Shown here piece after piece: positions 59,058 through 64,000 of a DNA stretch of 64,000 nucleotides; position 1 is the first letter of the stretch, and each line of letters starts with the position of its first letter. Source of the DNA: Streptomyces rubiginosohelvolus (GTDB taxonomy: Bacteria > Actinomycetota > Actinomycetes > Streptomycetales > Streptomycetaceae); assembly GCF_014649875.1 (NCBI RefSeq), contig NZ_BMTW01000003.1, positions 493,195 through 557,194 of the forward strand, written 5' to 3'. The notes beneath the pieces were generated by a model. The model ran no database searches, was not told the origin of the DNA, and saw only the letters and a list, made by a program, of their open reading frames with translations. The position numbers were made by a program, and so were the translations under genes.

Positions 59058-61421
59058 TCAGCGTCGCGCCGGTTCGCCGATGTCCCTGCTGGTGTCCGAT
59101 ATCTCCTCGGTCTCCGCCGTCGCTTCGGGGTCCTCCTCAGGGCCTCCCCGGCCGCCCGGGTCCGGCAGAACGGCTGGGGCGACGGCCGGAGCGGCCTCCC
59201 CTTCGCTCAGGCCGAACCTGCGGTGGAAGGCCCTCAGGGGCGCGGGGGCCCACCAGGTGGAGCGGCCCATCAGCTTCATCACCGCGGGGACCAGCAGACT
59301 GCGCACCACCATGGCGTCCATCAGGACCGCGAGGGCGATGCCGAGCCCCAGCATCTTGGTGTTGGTGACCCGTGAGGTGCCGATGGCGACCATGACGACC
59401 GCGAGGATCACGGCGGCCGCGGTGATCAGCCCACCGGTGTGCCGGAGCCCGAAGGTGACGGAGCGCTCGTGGTCGCCGGTGCGGTCGTACTCCTCCTTGA
59501 TCCGGGATATCAGGAAGACCCCGTAGTCCATGGAGAGTCCGAAGGCCACGCAGAACATCAGGACGGGCAGCGTCGTCTCGATGTCGCCCGTGCTGGTGAA
59601 GGCGAGCAGTCCGGAGAGGTTCCCGTCCTGGAAGACCCAGACCACCGCTCCGAACATCGCGGTCAGGCTGAGGGCGTTGAGCACGACCGCCTGGAGCGGG
59701 ATGAGCACGCTGCCGGTGAGCAGGAAGACCACGAGCAGCGTCGCGACCACGATGATCGCCAGGGCCCAGGGCAGCCGGTCGGCTATGGAGTCCTTGGAGT
59801 CGACGAGGACCGCCGCCGTGCCCGTGACCGAGACGTCGAGCGAGGATGCGGAGGGCACGGCCCTCAGGTCGCGTACGAGCTGCTGGGTCTCCTCGCCGAC
59901 GGCTTCGCCCTTCGGCAGCACGCTGTAGTAGGCGGCGGGGCCCTCGGCGACCAGGCCTTCGACCCGCAGGACGCCGGGGAGCTGCTCGATCCGGGCCTTC
60001 AGGTCCGCGTGGTCGGCCCGGGAACCCTGCCCCTCGACCAGCACCTCCAGGCCGCCGCCGGGGCTGCCGGGGAACCCGTCGCGGATGTGCTCCTGCACGA
60101 CCCGGGACTCCGCGGAGGCCGGCAGCTGGCGGTCGTCCGCCGTGCCGAACTTGACCCCGAGGAAGGGCAGCCCGAGAAGCAGGAGCCCGACAGTCGTGAC
60201 GATGGCGAAGACGGGCGCCCGGCGCATCACCAGCGCCCCCAGCCACGCCCAGCCCCGGCCGGGCGACGCGTCGGCGCCACCGGCGGAACCCGCCCCGGGA
60301 CCACCGGCCGCAGCACCCGCCGGGTCCGCCCCGGCCGACGCGGTCTTCTTCCGGCGGCGGAGGAGCCGGCGCAGGTCCAGTGAGTTGATCCGGGGGCCGA
60401 GCAGCACGAGCGCCGCGGGCAGCAGGATCAGTGCGGCAGCGGCGGCCAGGAGGACCACGGCGATCCCGGCGTAGGCGAAGGACCGCAGGAAGTACTGGGG
60501 GAAGACGAGCATGGCCGACAGGGACACCGCCACGGTCAGCGCGGAGAACAGCACCGTACGCCCGGCGGTCCGCAGCGTCGTGCCCACCGCCGTCCGGGTG
60601 TCCGCACCGGTCGCCAGCTCCTCGCGGAAGCGGCGGACGATGAACAGGGCATAGTCGATGGCGAGTCCGAGGCCGAGGGCCGTGGTGAGGTTCATCGCGA
60701 AGACCGAGACGTCGGTGAACTCCGTCAGCCCTCGCAGCACCGCGTTGGTGCCGAGGATGGCGACGATGCCGACGGCGAGCGGCAGCATCGCGGCGACGGC
60801 GCTGCCGAAGACCATGACCAGCAGGACGAGCGTCACGGGCAGGGCGATCAGCTCGGCCCGCAGCAGATCTTCCTGGATGATCGTCTGCATCTCGTGCTGC
60901 ACGGCGGCCGGCCCGCCGAGGGAGACCGTCACCGGCCCCCGCTCCCCCGCGAAGGCCGGGGCCAGCCGGTCGAGGGTCTCGCCCGCGGTCTTCTCGTCGC
61001 CCCCGATCCGGGCGGCGATGATCGCCTCCCGGCCGTCCTCGGAACGCAGGGCGGGCGACGCGGTCTCCCAGTAGGACCCGACGCCCGATATCCCGGGCTC
61101 GGCCTTCAGCCGCTCCGCCAGACGGGCGGCCTCGGCGGCCACGGCCGGGTCGTCGACGCCCGCGGAGCCGCTGTCCACCAGCAGGAGCAGATTGGGCTGC
61201 GAGGCCGGGAACTCCCGGGCAAGCACCTCCGTCGCGTACGTCGACTCGGCGTCGGGGGCCTGCCAGCCGCCGCTGCCCATCCGGTCCGCCACCCCGCTCC
61301 CGGCGAACACGGCGAGTGCGGTGATCACCAGTGCGGCCAGCAGCGCGAGCCGTGGCCGGGCGGTGACGAACCGGGTCCAGCCGCCGACCGGGGGCGGCGC
61401 GGAACGGTTGACTTCGGGCAT
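59058..61421 (-). CDS. MMPL-family RND-type exporter
   Basis: A 787-residue transporter of the MMPL/RND class with about 12 membrane helices in two halves: helix 1 near 22-42, helices 2-6 near 200-335, helix 7 near 405-425 and helices 8-12 near 570-720. The family motif Asp-containing segments LGLGLAIDYALFIVRR (first half) and FGLSMDYGVFLISR (second half) are present. MMPL proteins export lipids or hydrophobic drugs by proton motive force. It is divergent from a TetR-type gene whose probable operator lies between them. ATG 61421 has AAGGGG upstream. Confidence 0.93.
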   Translation of the reverse strand: MPEVNRSAPPPVGGWTRFVTARPRLALLAALVITALAVFAGSGVADRMGSGGWQAPDAESTYATEVLAREFPASQPNLLLLVDSGSAGVDDPAVAAEAARLAERLKAEPGISGVGSYWETASPALRSEDGREAIIAARIGGDEKTAGETLDRLAPAFAGERGPVTVSLGGPAAVQHEMQTIIQEDLLRAELIALPVTLVLLVMVFGSAVAAMLPLAVGIVAILGTNAVLRGLTEFTDVSVFAMNLTTALGLGLAIDYALFIVRRFREELATGADTRTAVGTTLRTAGRTVLFSALTVAVSLSAMLVFPQYFLRSFAYAGIAVVLLAAAAALILLPAALVLLGPRINSLDLRRLLRRRKKTASAGADPAGAAAGGPGAGSAGGADASPGRGWAWLGALVMRRAPVFAIVTTVGLLLLGLPFLGVKFGTADDRQLPASAESRVVQEHIRDGFPGSPGGGLEVLVEGQGSRADHADLKARIEQLPGVLRVEGLVAEGPAAYYSVLPKGEAVGEETQQLVRDLRAVPSASSLDVSVTGTAAVLVDSKDSIADRLPWALAIIVVATLLVVFLLTGSVLIPLQAVVLNALSLTAMFGAVVWVFQDGNLSGLLAFTSTGDIETTLPVLMFCVAFGLSMDYGVFLISRIKEEYDRTGDHERSVTFGLRHTGGLITAAAVILAVVMVAIGTSRVTNTKMLGLGIALAVLMDAMVVRSLLVPAVMKLMGRSTWWAPAPLRAFHRRFGLSEGEAAPAVAPAVLPDPGGRGGPEEDPEATAETEEISDTSRDIGEPARR

Positions 61422-61493
61422 GGTGCGGTGTCCCCTTCACCGAGACCCGGGCAGCGCAGGGCAGCATGGGTCGGTCGTTGCCGTTTATCGTGG

Positions 61494-61548
61494 CAAACAC
61501 GAGTAGTCGCTCGCGTTTCTCTAGAATGCGAGCGACCACTCGCGTTTG
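61494..61548. promoter_or_regulatory. TetR operator: long inverted repeat between MMPL and tetR genes
   Basis: Two 21-bp arms (61494-61514 and 61528-61548) match at 19 of 21 positions in inverted orientation, centre 61521. Each arm holds a smaller palindrome: GCGAG-N6-CTCGC in the right arm (61528-61543), and a near match in the left arm. It sits in the 158-bp divergent promoter region, so it can repress both genes. Confidence 0.8.
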
Positions 61549-61579
61549 TCAATCGCGTCATGAGAGCTGGGGATTGACC

Positions 61580-62323
61580 GTGCCGGAGGCCAAAGCCAAC
61601 AAGACCGCCGCCGAGGCCGCCGTCGAAGCCGCCACCGGGGCGGCCGGGGACACCGCCGACGAGGCGCAGGACTCCGCCCGCCCCCGCCGACGCCGCCAGG
61701 CCCGCGGCGAGGCCCGGATCGCCCAGCTGCTCCGGGCCGCCGCCGATGTCTTCTGCGCCAGCGGCTACACCGCGTCCAGCACCAACGCGATCGCCCGCGA
61801 GGCCGGGGTCTCACCGGGCACGCTCTACCAGTTCTTCCCGAACAAGGAGGCCATCGCCGTCGAGCTCGGGGACCGGCTGCTGGACCGCTGGCGGGACACC
61901 TACGGAGCCGCCTTCGCCCAGAGCCACACGGAGCTGCCGCTCGACCGCATGCTGGACGCCGTGCTCGACCCGCTGATCGCCTTCAACTGCGAGAACCCGG
62001 CGTTCTTCGTCCTGATGCACGGCTCGGAGATCCCCGGACAGATCACCGAGGCGCACGACACGCTGCACGCCACGATGCTGACGCGGGTGGAATCGGTGCT
62101 CGCCGACTACCTCGCGGACCTGCCCGCCCCCCAGATCCACCGCATCGCCGAAATGGCCTTCATGGTGTTCAAGGCCGGGCTGGACCTGATCATGGCCTCC
62201 GAGGGCGAGGAGCGCGCGGCCTACATCCAGGAGCTGAAGACGGTGATGTTCCGCTACCTGGACCCCCTGGTCGGCGACGACGCGTCGTGCCCGGCGCCGA
62301 CGGAGCGGATTGATACCCCCTAG
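61580..62323 (+). CDS. TetR-family regulator of the MMPL exporter
   Basis: A 247-residue regulator. An Ala/Glu-rich N-terminus (about 1-40) precedes the TetR HTH (about 48-100) with [39 protein letters not shown]. The C-terminal ligand domain is helical. It probably represses the divergent exporter through the double dyad and responds to the exported compound. GTG 61580 has GGGGA 6 bp upstream. Its stop codon TAG lies inside the CsoR-type operator of the copper genes. Confidence 0.92.
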   Translation: MPEAKANKTAAEAAVEAATGAAGDTADEAQDSARPRRRRQARGEARIAQLLRAAADVFCASGYTASSTNAIAREAGVSPGTLYQFFPNKEAIAVELGDRLLDRWRDTYGAAFAQSHTELPLDRMLDAVLDPLIAFNCENPAFFVLMHGSEIPGQITEAHDTLHATMLTRVESVLADYLADLPAPQIHRIAEMAFMVFKAGLDLIMASEGEERAAYIQELKTVMFRYLDPLVGDDASCPAPTERIDTP

Positions 62324-62329
62324 GGGTAT
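62313..62329 (+). promoter_or_regulatory. CsoR-type copper operator
   Basis: ATACCCC-CTA-GGGGTAT, perfect 7-bp arms, the pattern known for Cu(I)-responsive CsoR in actinobacteria. It overlaps the tetR stop codon (62321-62323) and is followed by TATAGTAT (62327-62334), a likely -10 region. It should repress copZ and copA when copper is low. Confidence 0.82.
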
Positions 62330-62421
62330 AGTATGGGTGAGGCGGGGACGCCACGGGGGCCTCTGCGGTCCCACGTGCCCCGCCGTGCCGCCCGAAACGT
62401 GTTCGCGAAGAGGAGAACGTC

Positions 62422-62739
62422 ATGACCGCCGAGACCGCCACCACGCCGTCCACCGGTTCCTGCTGCTCGCCCACCGGCTCCTGCCACGACGGCGCGGCCG
62501 ACGTGCAGATCGAGCAGGCCGACTCGGTCACCGCCGTGTACCAGGTCAAGGGCATGACCTGCGGCCACTGCGAGGGGGCCGTGTCGGAGGAGATCTCCGG
62601 GATCGCGGGCGTCACCTCGGTCGCGGCCGTCGCCTCCACCGGTCTGGTCACCGTGACGTCCAAGACCCCGCTGGCCGAGGACGCCGTCCGTGCCGCCGTG
62701 GACGAGGCCGGTTACGAGCTCCTCGGCCCGGCCGCCTGA
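62422..62739 (+). CDS. copZ: Copper chaperone CopZ-like HMA protein
   Basis: A 105-residue protein. Its heavy-metal-associated domain (about 38-103) has GMTCGHC with Cu(I) ligands C47 and C50. It delivers Cu(I) to the ATPase encoded downstream. The N-terminal 35 residues carry extra Cys/His ([12 protein letters not shown]14, C15, C21), unusual for a 68-residue CopZ, and may form another metal site. ATG 62422 has AGAGGAGAACG upstream. It is preceded by the CsoR box. Confidence 0.93.
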   Translation: MTAETATTPSTGSCCSPTGSCHDGAADVQIEQADSVTAVYQVKGMTCGHCEGAVSEEISGIAGVTSVAAVASTGLVTVTSKTPLAEDAVRAAVDEAGYELLGPAA

Positions 62740-62784
62740 GCGCCGGCCCTCCGCCGCACCACCCGTCCGCCGTCGGGCCGGCCG

Positions 62785-62802
62785 CACCAGTCGATACTGG
62801 TG
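62785..62802 (+). terminator. Hairpin between copZ and copA
   Basis: CACCAGT (62785-62791), loop CGAT, ACTGGTG (62796-62802): a perfect 7-bp stem 46 bp after copZ with no T-run. It may attenuate read-through or protect the copZ mRNA end, giving more CopZ than CopA. Confidence 0.5.
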
Positions 62803-62840
62803 GGGTACGGCCCGATCTGCGTTTTCCAGGAGTTCCGGAC

Positions 62841-64000
62841 ATGGCCAGCACAGCAGCAGCCCACTTCCCGGCCGCCGACGCCTCCGAGGCCGAGCTCATG
62901 ATCGGCGGGATGACCTGCGCCTCGTGCGCCGCCCGCGTCGAGAAGAAGCTCAACCGGATGGACGGCGTCACCGCCACGGTGAACTACGCGACCGAGAAGG
63001 CCCGCGTCACCTTCGGGGAGGGGCTGAAGCTGGGGGATCTCGTCGCCACGGTCGAGAAGACCGGCTACACGGCCCGCCCCGTCGCCCAGCCGCCCGTTCC
63101 GGCCCCTGCACCCGCCCCTGAGAGCACCCGGGGGGCCGGCCCGGGCCCCGCGCCGGAGGTCTCCCCGAAGCCCGCCTCGGAGTCCACGCCGGAATCCGCC
63201 CCGGTACCCACGCCGGAGTTCACTCCGGAATCCGCTGCGGAGCCGGCTTCGGACCCCACCCCCGATTCCGTCGCCCGGGACGTCGAAGCCGAGCAGGAAG
63301 CCTCCCTCGCCGCGCTCCGTCAGCGCCTCGTCGTCTCCGCCGTGCTCGCCACCCCCGTCGTCCTGCTCGCCATGGTCCCGGCGCTCCAGTTCGACTTCTG
63401 GCAGTGGCTGAGCCTCACACTCGCCGCGCCCGTCGTCGTCTGGGGCGGCCTGCCCTTCCACCGCGCCGCCTGGACCAACGCCAAGCACGGCGCGGCGACG
63501 ATGGACACGCTGGTCTCGCTCGGCACGCTCGCCGCGTTCGGCTGGTCGCTGTGGGCCCTGTTCCTCGGCGACGCGGGCATGCCCGGTATGCGCCACGGCT
63601 TCGACTTCACCGTCTCGCGCGCCGACGCCACCTCGACGATCTACCTGGAGGTGGCGGCCGGAGTCATCACGTTCATCCTGCTGGGCCGCTATCTGGAAGC
63701 CCGTGCGAAGCGGAAGTCCGGCGCGGCGCTGCGGGCGCTGATGCACCTGGGCGCGAAGGACGTCGCCGTACTGAGGGGAGGCAGGGAGGTACGTGTCCCG
63801 GCGGGCACGCTCGTCGTCGGCGACCGCTTCGTCGTCCGTCCCGGGGAGAAGATCGCGACGGACGGGACGGTCATCGAGGGCTCGTCCGCGGTGGACGCCT
63901 CGATGCTGACGGGTGAGTCCGTGCCCGTCGAGGTCTCGGTCGGCGACACCGTCACCGGCGCCACCCTCAACGCCGGCGGACGCCTCGTCGTCGAAGCCAC
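62841..64000 (+). CDS. copA: Copper-exporting P-type ATPase CopA (3' end outside window)
   Basis: 386 residues are visible. The N-terminal HMA domain (about 18-85) has GMTCASC with C26 and C29. A Pro/Ser/Glu-rich linker (about 86-150) follows. Membrane helices begin near residue 158 ([16 protein letters not shown]), and the actuator domain reaches TGES (about 359-362) before the window ends. The catalytic DKTG and CPC motifs are outside. It exports Cu(I) across the membrane using ATP. ATG 62841 has AGGAG 8 bp upstream. It follows copZ after a 101-bp gap with a hairpin. Confidence 0.95.
   Translation, partial: MASTAAAHFPAADASEAELMIGGMTCASCAARVEKKLNRMDGVTATVNYATEKARVTFGEGLKLGDLVATVEKTGYTARPVAQPPVPAPAPAPESTRGAGPGPAPEVSPKPASESTPESAPVPTPEFTPESAAEPASDPTPDSVARDVEAEQEASLAALRQRLVVSAVLATPVVLLAMVPALQFDFWQWLSLTLAAPVVVWGGLPFHRAAWTNAKHGAATMDTLVSLGTLAAFGWSLWALFLGDAGMPGMRHGFDFTVSRADATSTIYLEVAAGVITFILLGRYLEARAKRKSGAALRALMHLGAKDVAVLRGGREVRVPAGTLVVGDRFVVRPGEKIATDGTVIEGSSAVDASMLTGESVPVEVSVGDTVTGATLNAGGRLVVEA

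Overview
The window is a 64 kb stretch of a high-GC actinobacterial chromosome, almost certainly Streptomyces. Third codon positions are strongly GC-rich, GTG and TTG starts are common, and ATGA/GTGA stop-start overlaps are frequent. Markers include an SsbB-type SSB lacking the acidic tail, a DynA/DynB dynamin pair, an LAXTG surface protein and a GlnX-GlnH-PknG locus. It is dense core-type chromosome with no insertion sequence, integrase, prophage, CRISPR array or rRNA. One tRNA gene, tRNA-Arg(TCT), is present.

Layout. 1-1.8 kb: end of a GH4 phospho-glycosidase gene plus a BadF/GlcNAc-kinase-type sugar kinase. 2.1-13.2 kb: a seven-gene signalling locus running GlnX-like membrane protein, GlnH-like amino-acid binding protein, coiled-coil unknown, PknG-like Ser/Thr kinase, PP2C phosphatase, VWA protein, FHA protein. 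13.3-14.8 kb: divergent PIMT-like methyltransferase and group II truncated haemoglobin. 15.0-22.3 kb: MacB-type ABC exporter with two very large FtsX-like permeases. 22.4-25.2 kb: ettA-thioesterase-unknown operon. 25.4-27.5 kb: small membrane protein and a Cys-Gln thioester, LAXTG-anchored surface protein. 27.7-31.8 kb: ssbB, dynB, dynA. 32.1 kb: tRNA-Arg. 32.3-36.0 kb: ABC-2 transporter and NarL-type two-component system, linked by a shared dyad. 36.4-42.0 kb: peptidoglycan amidase, FG-GAP secreted protein, GNAT, DUF1772 protein, VWA lipoprotein. 42.2-47.4 kb: ABC-2 permease with a hydrolase-ABC ATPase fusion, another GNAT, a PAP2 phosphatase. 47.1-50.0 kb: a second two-component system whose kinase has an extra C-terminal extracytoplasmic domain, and a DUF4291 protein. 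50.0-57.6 kb: inositol catabolism genes (iolC, Cgl0159-type aldolase, iolB, iolD, mmsA) divergent from an IolE/IolH-like isomerase. 57.9-62.3 kb: small HTH protein, methyltransferase, MMPL exporter with divergent TetR regulator. 62.3-64.0 kb: CsoR box, copZ and the start of copA.

How parts work together. The 2.1-13.2 kb cluster looks like a complete phospho-signalling pathway. The GlnX-GlnH-PknG core is known in mycobacteria and corynebacteria as an amino-acid sensing system. Here it carries its own phosphatase, a phosphothreonine reader (FHA) and a VWA scaffold, and three of the proteins share N-terminal zinc ribbons. The iol genes convert myo-inositol intermediates to central metabolites. 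Their two divergent units share a symmetric intergenic dyad. The dynA-dynB-ssbB group joins sporulation septation with chromosome segregation. The copper genes are preceded by a CsoR-type operator that overlaps the stop codon of the upstream tetR gene.
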